DNA from: Natribaculum luteum
Lineage (GTDB): Archaea; Halobacteriota; Halobacteria; Halobacteriales; Natrialbaceae
Direction: 5' to 3'
NCBI RefSeq assembly: GCF_023008545.1
Contig: NZ_CP095397.1
Location: 2,046,001-2,110,000, forward strand
Length of the DNA stretch: 64,000 bases
The notes under the pieces were generated by a model, which was not told where the DNA came from, did no database searches, and worked only from the letters and a program-made list of their open reading frames with translations. Position 1 is the first letter of the stretch. The number at the start of each line of letters is the position of its first letter. The position numbers and the translations under genes were made by a program. Positions 50,330 through 59,702 of this stretch are shown here, in pieces.

Positions 50330-51721
50330 ATGACAGAAACCGACGCCCTGTACGCCGTCTCGCCGCTGGACGGCCGGTACGGGACGCGAACCGCACCGCT
50401 GTCGCCGTACGCCAGCGAGGCTGCGCTCATGCGCGCCCGCGTTCGCGTCGAAGTCGAGTACCTCGTCGCGCTGGCCGACCTCGAGGCCACGCCGCTTGCC
50501 ATCGACGACGACGAACGCGAGCAGCTCCGGAGTCTCTACCGGCACTTCGCGGAGGAAGACGCCCAGCTCATCAAGAAACTCGAGGTCGAGGGCCACGGCG
50601 AGTTCGAGGCGACCAACCACGACGTGAAGGCCGTCGAGTACTTCGTTCGCCACCGCCTCCCGGAGGACAGCGACGCCTCGGCCTGGATTCACTTCGGGCT
50701 GACAAGCGAGGACGTCAACAACCTCGCCCACCGCCTGCTCGTCCGCGACGCCGTCGACGAGGTACTCTTGCCCGCGCTGTACGACGTCCGCGACGCGCTG
50801 GCCGAGATGGCCCGCGAGTACCGCGACCTGCCGATGCTCGCACGCACCCACGGCCAGCCCGCCACGCCGACGACGTTCGGCAAGGAGATGGCCGTCTACG
50901 CGGCCCGCCTCGGGCGCGCTACGGGGCGGATCCGCGAGGCGACCGACGCCCTCCGGGGGAAACTCGGCGGGGCCTCGGGCACCTACGCGGCCCACGTCGC
51001 CGCCTACCCCGACGTCGACTGGCCGGCGTTCGCTCGTGAGTTCGTCACGGAGCTCGGCCTCGAGTTCGAACCACTCACGACGCAGGTCAACCCCTGTGAC
51101 GACCTGGCGGCGCTGTTCGACGCCGTCCGCGGCGCGAACGACGTCCTGCTCGACCTCGACCTGGACATCTGGCTGTACGTCTCCGATCGCTACCTCGGCC
51201 AGGAAGCCGTCGAGGGCGAGACCGGATCGTCGACGATGCCCCACAAGGTCAACCCCATCGACTTCGAGAACAGCGAGGGCAACCTCTCGAAGGCCAACTC
51301 GGACCTCGAGTTCCTCGCCGACTACGTCACCACCTCACGGCTCCAGCGGGACCTCTCCGATTCGACGGTCAAGCGCAACATCGGAGCCGCGTTCGCCCAC
51401 TGCCTGATCGGCTACACCAAGACGACGGCGGGTCTCGAGAAGGTCGTCCCGAACGAGCAGGTGATGGTCGACGACCTCGAGGACACGCCCGAGATCATCG
51501 GCGAGGCGGTCCAGACGATCCTTCGCCGGGAGGGCACCGAAGACGCCTACGAGCGCGTCAAGGACCTCACCCGCGGCCAGCGGGTCACGCTCGAGGACTT
51601 CCAGGACCTGTTCGACGACCTCGAGGTCGACGACCGGACTCGCGAGCAACTTCTCGCGTTGACGCCCACGGACTACGTCGGCGTCGCGAGCGATCTGGTC
51701 GACGAACTCGACGACCAGTAA
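50330..51721 (+). CDS. purB: Adenylosuccinate lyase
   Basis: A 463-aa fumarase/aspartase-superfamily enzyme acting twice in purine synthesis (SAICAR to AICAR; adenylosuccinate to AMP). Signature SSTMPHKVNPIDFEN (about 302-316) with the catalytic serine loop, HFGLTSEDVNNLA and ARTHGQPATPTTFGKE are all present. ATG at 50330 (MTETDALYAVSPLDGRY) is the normal N-terminus; a CTTTTGC box about 28 nt upstream could be its TATA element. Divergent from purH. Confidence 0.95.
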   Translation: MTETDALYAVSPLDGRYGTRTAPLSPYASEAALMRARVRVEVEYLVALADLEATPLAIDDDEREQLRSLYRHFAEEDAQLIKKLEVEGHGEFEATNHDVKAVEYFVRHRLPEDSDASAWIHFGLTSEDVNNLAHRLLVRDAVDEVLLPALYDVRDALAEMAREYRDLPMLARTHGQPATPTTFGKEMAVYAARLGRATGRIREATDALRGKLGGASGTYAAHVAAYPDVDWPAFAREFVTELGLEFEPLTTQVNPCDDLAALFDAVRGANDVLLDLDLDIWLYVSDRYLGQEAVEGETGSSTMPHKVNPIDFENSEGNLSKANSDLEFLADYVTTSRLQRDLSDSTVKRNIGAAFAHCLIGYTKTTAGLEKVVPNEQVMVDDLEDTPEIIGEAVQTILRREGTEDAYERVKDLTRGQRVTLEDFQDLFDDLEVDDRTREQLLALTPTDYVGVASDLVDELDDQ

Positions 51722-51760
51722 CGGGAAAGCAGCGCTGGCCGGACTATTTCTCGAGTCTTT

Positions 51761-52897
51761 TCACTCCCGACGTTCGCTCGTCAGTCGCCACAGCGTCTCC
51801 TCGAGCGCGTCGGCCGCCGCCCGCACGTCGTCGACGCGGACGTACTCTCTGGGCGCGTGGGCGACCGCACCCTCGTCGTCGGCGAGTACGCCGGGTCCGA
51901 AGACGACCGTCGGCGCGTGCGCCGCGAAGTACGACGCCTCCGTCGCCGCGGTGAACGGCCGGACGTCGCCACCGGAAGCGTCGGCGAGCGTGCGAACGAC
52001 CGCCGCCTCGGGGTCGGTCTCCCAGGCCTCGAGAAACGGCGTCGGCCGTTCGGTAAAGGAGAAGTCGACGTCGACGGCGTCAGGGACGGCCGCCTCGAGG
52101 TGCTCGAGCAGGCGTGTTCGAAACGCCTCGGCCGTCTCCGGCGGGACGCTCCGGCGGTCGATCGTGAGCCGACAGTCCGCGGGCACCTGGTTCGTCGCCT
52201 CGCCGCCGTCGACGACGGTCGGTGTGAGCGTCGCCGCGCCCAGCTGGGGGTGCTCGGGCGGGGCGTCGTCGCGCTCGTCGAACGTCTCGAGCGCCGCGAG
52301 GACCGACTCGAGTGCCGCGACAGCGTTGACGCCGCTGTCGGGTTCGGCGGCGTGGGCGTTCGCGCCCGAGAGGGCGATCGTCCCCTCGAAGCGTCCTTTT
52401 GCGGCGGTACAGACGTCGAGGTCCGTCGGCTCGCCGACGATCACGGCGTCGGCGTCGCGAACCGGCGAGTCCTCGCGGGAGACGAGCGCGTCCGCGCCGG
52501 TCGAGAGCAGTTCCTCGTCGGGCGTGATCGCGAGCGTGAGTCGCCCGTCGCCGGGATCGACGGCGAGGAAGGCCGCAAGCAGTGCGGCGAGTGGCCCCTT
52601 CGCGTCGCACGAGCCGCGACCGCGGATCGCGTCCGCCTCGTCGTCCCGTTCGAACGAGACGTGTGGCGACACCGTGTCGATGTGCGTGTTCAGGAGGACG
52701 TGCGTCCCGGTTCGCTCGTCGGGGCCACGGGTCGCGAGGACGTTTCCCGCCTCGTCGACGCGTGGGGAGACGCCGCAGTCCTCGAGTGTCTCCACGAGGA
52801 AGTCACGCATCGCGGTGACGTCCTCGTGGGACTGGATCGGGACTGCCGCCTCGAGGAAGGTGATCGGGTCGAACGGGGGAGCCGAGTCGTCCGTCAC
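51761..52897 (-). CDS. dapE: Succinyl-diaminopimelate desuccinylase (M20)
   Basis: A 378-aa M20 metallohydrolase. Metal/catalytic motifs: NTHIDTV (H72 region), GRGSCDAKGPLAA (bridging Asp) and TPDEELLSTGA (Glu base and ligand). It lacks any ArgE-specific mark that can be read by eye, but as the last gene of the dap operon it most likely removes succinate from N-succinyl-LL-DAP. ATG at 52897 overlaps the dapF stop by ATGA. Downstream lies purB, convergent. Confidence 0.9.
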   Translation of the reverse strand: MTDDSAPPFDPITFLEAAVPIQSHEDVTAMRDFLVETLEDCGVSPRVDEAGNVLATRGPDERTGTHVLLNTHIDTVSPHVSFERDDEADAIRGRGSCDAKGPLAALLAAFLAVDPGDGRLTLAITPDEELLSTGADALVSREDSPVRDADAVIVGEPTDLDVCTAAKGRFEGTIALSGANAHAAEPDSGVNAVAALESVLAALETFDERDDAPPEHPQLGAATLTPTVVDGGEATNQVPADCRLTIDRRSVPPETAEAFRTRLLEHLEAAVPDAVDVDFSFTERPTPFLEAWETDPEAAVVRTLADASGGDVRPFTAATEASYFAAHAPTVVFGPGVLADDEGAVAHAPREYVRVDDVRAAADALEETLWRLTSERRE

Positions 52898-53724
52898 TGT
52901 TCGGCCGCTCGCACGTCGACGTCGACCTCGCCGTCGAACTCGTGTTCGACGGGGCCGGCGAGGAGCACCTCGCCGTCGCCGAACGTGATCTGGAGGTCGC
53001 CACCCGGCGGCCGGACGTCGATCGCGTTCGCGTCGGTGTGACCGAGTCGTCTAGCGACCGCCGCGATGGCGACCGCGCCGGTCCCACAGGAGTCGGTCTC
53101 GCCCTCGACGCCGCGTTCGTACGTGCGCTGGCGGAAACCGCCGTCGCCGTCGGGACTGGCGACGGTCACGTTCGTCCCGCGCGGGAAGACGTCCGCGTGA
53201 CGGACCGGTGGCGCGACCGACTCGAGGTCGACCGCGTCGACGTCGTCGACGAACGAGACGGCGTGGGGAACGCCGGTGTTGACGGCCGTCACCTCGAGGC
53301 CTTCGATCTCCTCCTCGACGACCGGTTCGTCGGCCTCGACGGGGATCTCCTCGGGGTCGAACGTCGGTTCGCCCATGTCGACGGCGACGCCGCCGTCGGT
53401 CCGTTCCGCCCGGCGGGTGCCAGCCTGGGTGTCGATCATCACGCTGTCGGTTCCCGTCTGGCGCATCGCCCACTCGGCGGCACAGCGGGCCCCGTTCCCA
53501 CACATCGGAGCCGGCCGTCCGTCGGGCTGGACGAGGGTCATCACGACCCGCGGCGGGGAGAACTCCGGCTCGAGGGCCAGAAAGAGGACGCCGTCCGCGC
53601 CGACGCCCTCCTCGCGGTCACACTCGCGGATCGCGAGTTCGCCCCGATCGGGAACGCGCTCGGCGGCGTCGATGATCAGAAAGTCGTTACCGGTGCCGTG
53701 GTACTTTTCGAAAGGTACGTTCAT
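52894..53724 (-). CDS. dapF: Diaminopimelate epimerase
   Basis: A 276-aa two-cysteine racemase converting LL- to meso-DAP. Cysteines: C75 in MCGNGARC and C217 region in DSCGTGAVA, plus the GTGNDFLIID N-terminal block. ATG at 53724 starts MNVPFEKYHGTGND. It lies 28 nt downstream of lysA, the widest gap inside the operon, and overlaps dapE. Confidence 0.95.
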   Translation of the reverse strand: MNVPFEKYHGTGNDFLIIDAAERVPDRGELAIRECDREEGVGADGVLFLALEPEFSPPRVVMTLVQPDGRPAPMCGNGARCAAEWAMRQTGTDSVMIDTQAGTRRAERTDGGVAVDMGEPTFDPEEIPVEADEPVVEEEIEGLEVTAVNTGVPHAVSFVDDVDAVDLESVAPPVRHADVFPRGTNVTVASPDGDGGFRQRTYERGVEGETDSCGTGAVAIAAVARRLGHTDANAIDVRPPGGDLQITFGDGEVLLAGPVEHEFDGEVDVDVRAAEQ

Positions 53725-53752
53725 CGAATTCTCCGGGATTGTCCGTGGTCGC

Positions 53753-55084
53753 TCACTCGCCGCGCTCCGGTTTATCCTCCACGGTTTCCCGCGCCGTCCG
53801 CTCGGGGCGGGTGACGTCCGCGACCGTCTCCCGACGCCGAGATAGTCGCACGTCGTCACCCTCGAGGACGACGGACGCGGGCCGCGGTCGGGAGTTGTAG
53901 TTGCTCGCCATCTCGTAGCCGTACGCCCCCGTGTTCCCAATCGCGAGGGTGTCCCCGCGTTCGCTCGCCGGCAGTTCGCGGTCTGCACAGAAAACGTCGC
54001 CGCTCTCGCAGATCGGTCCGGCGACGGTCTGGGGGATCGTCTCGCGCTCGTCGGCGGTCGCGTCGGCCGTCAGATTCCGGATCGGATGGTAGGCGTCGTA
54101 CATCGCCGGTCGAATCAGCGTCGTCATCCCCGCGTCGACGCCGACGACGGCCGTCTCCGGGGCCTCCTTGACGGTGTTGACCCGCGTCAGCAGCACGCCC
54201 GCGTCCGCGACGAAATAGCGGCCAGGTTCGATCGCCAGTTGCGCGTCGACCTCGCCCAGCGCGTCCCTGGTCGCCTCCGCCACCGACTCGAGGTCCAGTG
54301 GCTGCTCGTCCTCGCGGTACGGCACGCCGAAGCCGCCGCCGACGTCGACGAACTCGAGTTCGCCGACGGTCGCAACCGCGTCCCGTGCGAGGTCGCCCAC
54401 GCGCGCGACGAACTTGCGGTGGGATTCGAGGGCGTCCCCGGAGACGCCGGATCCGACGTGGGCGTGGATCCCGACGACGTCGAATCCGCGGTCGGCGGCG
54501 TCGGCGAGGACGTCCACGGCGCGGTCGGCGGGGACGCCGAACTTCGCGTCCGATCCCGTCCGAACTTTCTCGTGGTGGCCCGCGCCGATGCCGGGGTTGA
54601 CGCGTAGGCCGAGTCTGCCGTCGTAACCCCGCTCTGCGAGGCGATCGATCGTGTCCCGTGCTCCGGCGACGATCGTCAGCCCCGGGTGTTCGTCGGCCGC
54701 CTCGACGGCGTAATCGAGGTCCGCCGCCGGCGGATTGACGGCGGTGTAGTGGACTTCGCTGCCGGCAGCGCCCGCTGCCAGCGCCCGCTCGAGTTCGCCC
54801 GCGGAGGCACACTCGATTCCTGCGCCCGCGTCGAGCAGCGTCTCGAGGACGTCCCCGAGGGCGTTGGCCTTCGCGGCGTAACTGATCTCGGCGTCTGGAA
54901 ACGCCGCCTCGAGTCGCCGGTGGTTCTCCCGGACGCGATCGAGGTCGAGGACGTACAGCGGCGTGTCGTACGTCGCGGCGAGGTCCGAGAGTGCGTCGGC
55001 GTCCCACCCGTCGAGTCGACGAATCGGCGGGTTTCCAGCCTCGGGATCGGTCGCGGACGATGCCCCCTCGCGGCGGCCGCTCAC
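53753..55084 (-). CDS. lysA: Diaminopimelate decarboxylase
   Basis: A 443-aa PLP enzyme producing lysine from meso-DAP. PLP lysine K72 in YAAKANAL; HVGSGVSG, DVGGGFGVPY, EPGRYFVADAG and GPICESGDVF (with the active-site cysteine) are in place. GTG at 55084 overlaps the dapD stop by GTGA. The C-terminal tail after RRRETVADV is charged and not conserved. Confidence 0.95.
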   Translation of the reverse strand: MSGRREGASSATDPEAGNPPIRRLDGWDADALSDLAATYDTPLYVLDLDRVRENHRRLEAAFPDAEISYAAKANALGDVLETLLDAGAGIECASAGELERALAAGAAGSEVHYTAVNPPAADLDYAVEAADEHPGLTIVAGARDTIDRLAERGYDGRLGLRVNPGIGAGHHEKVRTGSDAKFGVPADRAVDVLADAADRGFDVVGIHAHVGSGVSGDALESHRKFVARVGDLARDAVATVGELEFVDVGGGFGVPYREDEQPLDLESVAEATRDALGEVDAQLAIEPGRYFVADAGVLLTRVNTVKEAPETAVVGVDAGMTTLIRPAMYDAYHPIRNLTADATADERETIPQTVAGPICESGDVFCADRELPASERGDTLAIGNTGAYGYEMASNYNSRPRPASVVLEGDDVRLSRRRETVADVTRPERTARETVEDKPERGE

Positions 55085-55914
55085 TCCCGCAGCACCTCCT
55101 CGCGCTCGGTCGCCTCGAGAGTGCGGTCCTCGAGGTCGGTGGCGACGACGGCGGGCTTGTACGCGCCGCCGTCGAACAGGTCGTGGTCGCCGATCGACGA
55201 CTCGACGAAGCGTGTGAAAGCGCGACGCTCGGCCGGCAGTTCGCCGTACAGCACCTCCTCCTCGACGAGGTCGTAGACCGGGATTCGTGGGGTGAGCAGC
55301 GTGTTCTCGCCGACGACCGAGTTCTCGCCGACGACGAATCCCGACGTGACGCGACAGCCAGCACCGAGCGAGACGCCGTCTTCGACGACGACCGGGGCGT
55401 CTTCGACCGGTTCGAGCACGCCGCCGATCAGCGTGTTCGCGCCGAGTTTCACGTTCGCGCCGATCTGGGCACAGGAGCCGACGGTGTCACAGGAGTCGAC
55501 GAGGGTGCCGTCGCCGACGTGGGCACCGACGTTGACGAACGCGGGACTCATCAGGATGCAGTCGGTGCCGACGTGTGCGCCCCGGCGGACGACGGTGCCG
55601 TCCGGCGTGTTTCGGGAGCCGCGGTCGCCGTAGTTCGCGGTGTCAGCAAGCGGGAGGACGTCGTTGTAGGTGACGCCACCGTACTCGCGGGCTTCGGTGT
55701 GTCGCAGGCCGAAGTTCAGCAGGATGCCCTGCTTTACCCACTCGTTTGCTTCCCACTCGCCGTCGCGCTTCTCGGCGGCGCGGATGTCGCCCGCCTCGAG
55801 CGCGTCGAGGAACGCCTCGAGGGTCGCGCGGTCGTCCTCGCTCGCCGAGTCGGCGTCGACGTCGTCGGTCTCGTATCGCTGCCAGAGATCGGAAATGTCT
55901 CGTTCGAGGCTCAT
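55081..55914 (-). CDS. dapD: Tetrahydrodipicolinate N-succinyltransferase
   Basis: A 277-aa left-handed beta-helix acyltransferase with hexapeptide repeats (AHVGTDCILMSPAFVNVGAHVGDGTLVDSC) and conserved EWEANEWVKQGILLNF N-terminal domain. It succinylates tetrahydrodipicolinate, so the succinylase branch of lysine biosynthesis is used, consistent with dapE. ATG at 55914 overlaps dapB by ATGA. Confidence 0.95.
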   Translation of the reverse strand: MSLERDISDLWQRYETDDVDADSASEDDRATLEAFLDALEAGDIRAAEKRDGEWEANEWVKQGILLNFGLRHTEAREYGGVTYNDVLPLADTANYGDRGSRNTPDGTVVRRGAHVGTDCILMSPAFVNVGAHVGDGTLVDSCDTVGSCAQIGANVKLGANTLIGGVLEPVEDAPVVVEDGVSLGAGCRVTSGFVVGENSVVGENTLLTPRIPVYDLVEEEVLYGELPAERRAFTRFVESSIGDHDLFDGGAYKPAVVATDLEDRTLEATEREEVLRE

Positions 55915-56678
55915 TCGTCGATCACGTCCGCGAAGTCGTACCAGCCAGCCTTCCGTCCTGCGATCCAGGTCGCCGCGTCGACCGCGCCAGCGGCGAAGAC
56001 GCCCCGGTCCTCGGCGCGGTGAGTGAGTCGGACTTCCTCGTGGTTGCCCGCGATGACGATCTCGTGTTCGCCGGTGACGTCACCTGCGCGCAGCGCGTGG
56101 ACGCCGATCTCACCCTCCTGACGCGGGGCCTCGCCCTCGCGTCCGTGGGTGCGACCGCCGAACTCGCCGTTTGCCTCGATTTCGGAGAGCAGGCGGTTTG
56201 CGGTTCCGCTCGGAGCGTCGCGTTTGCCGTTGTGGTGGGTCTCGACGAGTTCGACGTCGTAGCCCGGGAGGTTCCGGACGGCCTCGCCGACGACGTTCAC
56301 GAGTGCCTGGACGCCGCGGGCGAAGTTCGGCGCGTGCAAGACGGGAACCGACTCGCTCGCCTCGCGGAGGCTCTCGCGGTCTGTGTCGTCGAATCCCGTC
56401 GTGCCGGTGACGAAGGCGACGCCCGCGTCGGCACAGGCGCTCGCGTACTCGAGTGCCGACTCGGGGCCGGTGAAGTCGACGACGACGGCCGGTTCGCGCT
56501 CGGCAACGAGCGCGCCGAACTCGCCGGCTGGTTCGACTGCGACGCCCTCGATCTCGCCGTCGATCGGCGTTCGGTTGACCGCGAAGACGGTCTCGCACTC
56601 GTCGCTGTCGGCGACGGCGGCCAGGACCTCACGGCCCATGCGGCCGGCCGCCCCGGTGACGCCGACCCGGACCGTCAT
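55911..56678 (-). CDS. dapB: 4-hydroxy-tetrahydrodipicolinate reductase
   Basis: A 255-aa NAD(P)H-dependent reductase. NAD-binding GVTGAAGRMGREV at the N-terminus, FTGPESAL, ATNFARGVQALVNVV-like, and the catalytic VETHHNGKRDAPSGTA (His pair, Lys) identify DapB. Start at 56678 overlaps the dapA stop. No fusion or truncation. Confidence 0.95.
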   Translation of the reverse strand: MTVRVGVTGAAGRMGREVLAAVADSDECETVFAVNRTPIDGEIEGVAVEPAGEFGALVAEREPAVVVDFTGPESALEYASACADAGVAFVTGTTGFDDTDRESLREASESVPVLHAPNFARGVQALVNVVGEAVRNLPGYDVELVETHHNGKRDAPSGTANRLLSEIEANGEFGGRTHGREGEAPRQEGEIGVHALRAGDVTGEHEIVIAGNHEEVRLTHRAEDRGVFAAGAVDAATWIAGRKAGWYDFADVIDE

Positions 56679-57598
56679 CGATCACCCTCCGCGTCGGCTA
56701 CCTCGACCGAGCTCTCCTCCAGGTCGGCGAGGATCGACTCGAGTTCCTCGCGGTGTTCGTCCGAGAGGCGGGAAAGCGGCGGGCGCATCCGCGCGGGGCC
56801 GTAGCCGCGGATCTCCATCGCTTCGTTGACCGGGATGGGGTTGGTCTCGACGAACAGCTGGCGCATCAGCGGGCCGAGTTCGTGGTGCAACCGACGGGCG
56901 CGGTCGTAGTCGCCCTCGAGTGCCGCACCGACCATGGCACAGGTCCGCTCGGGTTCGATATTCGCGACGACGCTGATCGTCCCCGTGCCGCCGATCGACA
57001 GCAGCGGGAGGGTGAGCGCGTCGTCACCGGAGAGCACCGAAAACTCCTCGCCGACGGTGCGTTCGACGATCTCGCCGATCGCCCAGAGGTCTCCCTCCGC
57101 GGCCTTGTAGCCGGCGATGTTCGGGTGAGAGGCGAGGTCGACGACGGTGTCGGGCTCGATCGTCTGCCCCGTCCGCGAGGGGACGTTGTAGACGATCTGT
57201 GGGACGTCGACGGCGTCGGCGATCGTCCGGTAGTGTTCGTAGAGGCCGCGCTGTTCGGGCTTGTTGTAGTACGGCGAGATGAGCAACAGGCCGTCCGCAC
57301 CGGCGTCTGCGGCACGCTCGGAGAGCTCGAGCGCCTCGCGGGTGTTGTTCGAGCCGGTGCCCGCGATCACGGGCACGTCGTCGACGGCGTCGATGACTTC
57401 CTCGACGACGCGGACGTGTTCGTCGTGGGTCAGGGTGGCGGACTCGCCCGTCGACCCGACGGGGACGAGGCCGTCGACGCCGGCCGCCTCGAGGCGCTGG
57501 GCGTCGGTTCGGAGCTGGTCGTAGTCGATGCGTTCGTCGGCGTCGAACGGCGTGGTCATCGCCGGGAAGACGCCAGTGAGGTCGATGTCGTGTGTCAT
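56675..57598 (-). CDS. dapA: 4-hydroxy-tetrahydrodipicolinate synthase
   Basis: A 307-aa class I aldolase condensing pyruvate with aspartate semialdehyde. GSTGESATL, ISPYYNKPEQRGLYEHY, Y137 in VYNVPSRTGQ and Schiff-base K165 in IAGYKAAEGD are all seen. First gene of the six-gene lysine operon. The ATG at 57598 is preceded by a 362-bp leader that has no obvious TATA box close to it, so the transcript may carry a 5' leader. Confidence 0.95.
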   Translation of the reverse strand: MTHDIDLTGVFPAMTTPFDADERIDYDQLRTDAQRLEAAGVDGLVPVGSTGESATLTHDEHVRVVEEVIDAVDDVPVIAGTGSNNTREALELSERAADAGADGLLLISPYYNKPEQRGLYEHYRTIADAVDVPQIVYNVPSRTGQTIEPDTVVDLASHPNIAGYKAAEGDLWAIGEIVERTVGEEFSVLSGDDALTLPLLSIGGTGTISVVANIEPERTCAMVGAALEGDYDRARRLHHELGPLMRQLFVETNPIPVNEAMEIRGYGPARMRPPLSRLSDEHREELESILADLEESSVEVADAEGDR

Positions 57599-57960
57599 GA
57601 TCTATGGATCTGGATGGTCCGTTGGTCCGGTGGGGTATTGAGTCGGATGGTTCGTGCGATCCGGAACGCGCCCAAGACGAGTGTGCCACGCTCGCCTCGA
57701 GCACTCTTCACGCACGTTTTTTAGGAAAAGGCTCGCGAACGGCGTCGCTCCCGACGGATCGGACGGCGCGGTGAGCGACGCAGCGCATGGTCGTGAAAGC
57801 GAGGTCGAGTAACTTATCCGTTGTGGAATCGTCCCGTACCCACGACCGCTCGAGTCGATTTTCCAGCGTCGGAGTCGTTCCGAAATCGCTTCAGGGGTCG
57901 GTTTTCTTCGGTGGTTCCCGAGGAGTTTATACTTCGTGATTCCTTACACGGGGAGTAGAG
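57599..57960. promoter_or_regulatory. Divergent 362-bp region between dapA and htpX
   Basis: TTTATACT at 57926-57933 sits 28-35 nt before the htpX ATG and is its likely TATA box. On the minus strand there is no clear box within 40 nt of dapA. TTTTTTAG at 57717-57724 is a T-tract. No riboswitch or small gene could be recognised. AT content is moderately raised over 57900-57960. Confidence 0.45.
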
Positions 57961-58785
57961 ATGACTACTCGAGGCTTGCAGCTACGCATGGCGATCGTGG
58001 GGTCGATCCTGTTCGCCTTCTATCTCCTTGCGGCGACGGTGATCGCAGCAGCGTTCGGCCTTCCGCTACTTCCGGCGCTCGTCGCTGGTATCGTCCTGTT
58101 GCCGGCGTTCCAGTACAAACTCGGCAAGTGGCTGGCGCTCAGGGGAGCCAAAGAGATGCCCGAGGAGGGGCGATACAGGGAAGTCCACCAGATGACCGAG
58201 TCGCTCTCGCGGGACATGGGGATCAAAAAGCCCAAACTGATGGTGATGGACATGGGGACGCCGAACGCGTTCGCCGTCGGACGCAAGGGCGCAGGCGTCG
58301 TCTGCGTCTCGACGGAACTCATGCAGATCCTCGAGCGCGACGAACTCGAGGGCGTCATCGCCCACGAACTCGCCCACATCAAGAATCGTGACGTCGTTAC
58401 GATGGTGCTTGGCCAGTCGATCGCGACGATCGTCGGCTACGCCGTCTTCTTCCTCGTCCAGATGCTCGGCGAGGACAACCCCGGGAGCTTCATCCTCGCG
58501 TGGGTCGCCTCCTCGGTCGCGAACATGCTGGTGATGCTGTTCGTCTTCGCCATCTCGCGCTACCGCGAGTACGTCGCCGACGACGATGCCCGCCAGTACA
58601 TCGGCAGCGGCGATCCCCTCGCTCGCGCGCTCGAGAAGATCTCCCGGAGCGCCCAGGCCCGCGATACGCAGGTCGACGACAACGTGAGCGCGCTCTGTAT
58701 CTTCAACGACGAGCGAGGCCTGCTCCAGTCGCTCTTTGCGACCCACCCGCCGACCGAAAAGCGCATCGAGAAACTCCGCAGCTAG
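57961..58785 (+). CDS. htpX: HtpX-type membrane zinc metalloprotease (M48)
   Basis: A 274-aa membrane protease. Two N-terminal helices (about 10-48), zinc motif HELAH at residues 135-139, further helices at about 145-195, and the third ligand in YREYVADDDA (E about 200). HtpX degrades misfolded membrane proteins from the cytoplasmic face. Leaderless start from the TATA at 57926. Downstream NYN gene after 64 nt on the same strand. Confidence 0.92.
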   Translation: MTTRGLQLRMAIVGSILFAFYLLAATVIAAAFGLPLLPALVAGIVLLPAFQYKLGKWLALRGAKEMPEEGRYREVHQMTESLSRDMGIKKPKLMVMDMGTPNAFAVGRKGAGVVCVSTELMQILERDELEGVIAHELAHIKNRDVVTMVLGQSIATIVGYAVFFLVQMLGEDNPGSFILAWVASSVANMLVMLFVFAISRYREYVADDDARQYIGSGDPLARALEKISRSAQARDTQVDDNVSALCIFNDERGLLQSLFATHPPTEKRIEKLRS

Positions 58786-58849
58786 CGGCGATCGGCTGCC
58801 CCCGTCGGTCGAAGGAAGCGTTTTGGCGCTCGCGCTCACAGATCCGTTT

Positions 58850-59347
58850 ATGACAAACGTCCATCCGGGCCAGCGGGTCGCCGTCCTCGTCGACGCACAG
58901 AATCTCTACCATACCGCCCAGAGCATCTATAGTCGCAACATCGACTACTCCGAACTGCTCGAGGAAGCCGTCGAGGACCGCCAGCTCACGCGTGCGATCG
59001 CGTACGTCATCCGCGCGGACGCCCCCGAGGAGGAGAGTTTCTTCGAGGCGTTAGTCGACATTGGGTTCGAGACGAAGATCAAAGACATCAAGCGATTCGC
59101 CGACGGGACGAAGAAAGCAGACTGGGACGTCGGGATGAGCCTAGACGCCGTGACGCTCGCGAATCACGTCGACACGATCGTCCTCTGTACGGGCGACGGC
59201 GACTTCTCGCGGCTCTGTTCGCACCTGCGCCACGAGGGGGTCCGCGTCGAGGTGATGGCGTTCGAGGCATCGACTGCCGACGAACTCGTTGAGGAAGCCG
59301 ACGATTTCCTCGACCTCGGCGGTCGCCACGAGACTTTCCTGCTCTAG
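58850..59347 (+). CDS. NYN-domain (LabA/DUF88-like) putative ribonuclease
   Basis: A 165-aa PIN-like fold protein. Acidic metal-site residues: D15 (VLVDAQNLY), D93 (ADWDVGM), D116 and D118 (CTGDGDFSRLC). NYN proteins are thought to be RNases for RNA processing or decay. ATG at 58850 is supported by the preceding TTTATG context. Its TAG stop shares CTAG (59344-59347) with a convergent small gene. Confidence 0.87.
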   Translation: MTNVHPGQRVAVLVDAQNLYHTAQSIYSRNIDYSELLEEAVEDRQLTRAIAYVIRADAPEEESFFEALVDIGFETKIKDIKRFADGTKKADWDVGMSLDAVTLANHVDTIVLCTGDGDFSRLCSHLRHEGVRVEVMAFEASTADELVEEADDFLDLGGRHETFLL

Positions 59348-59520
59348 TCGAGCCGACCCTCGCGGACGGTTCCGACCAGGAACGCACTGCTGGCGATCGC
59401 GACCGTCGTAATCGCGAAAAGCGAGACGAGACGGCTTGAGTCGACCATCGTCGGGGTGACGAACGTAAGCGCGCCAACACCGAGGAGGGCGAGACCGAGG
59501 GCGACCTGCTTACTATCCAT
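59344..59520 (-). CDS. Small two-helix membrane protein
   Basis: A 58-aa hydrophobic protein, MDSKQVALGLALLGVGALTF then a second helix SLFAITTVAIASSAFLVG, ending in a charged REGRLD. Two membrane helices with a short loop. No recognised family. An AT-rich promoter (TATTATCTAA, about 59530) precedes it. Stop CTA overlaps the NYN stop in CTAG. Confidence 0.65.
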   Translation of the reverse strand: MDSKQVALGLALLGVGALTFVTPTMVDSSRLVSLFAITTVAIASSAFLVGTVREGRLD

Positions 59521-59702
59521 GTACCCCGTTATTATCTAACTCCCACCTATAGTTTTCTTTATCGCTGGAATCATTGTATTTGTGTGATGGGTTACAAAAT
59601 GGGGTCACAGGACGGCAACCGTCCACCGCGGCGGACGCCTCCGCCGCCGGACGCTTCCTCGAGGTCGAAGGGCTTTCGACCCGTCGGATCCAACGGTGGA
59701 CG

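Noticed and set aside
59574-59702. N-terminal extension of the PUA protein from a TTG
   Set aside because: Low-complexity extension without family similarity; the ATG at 59703 starts the conserved part.
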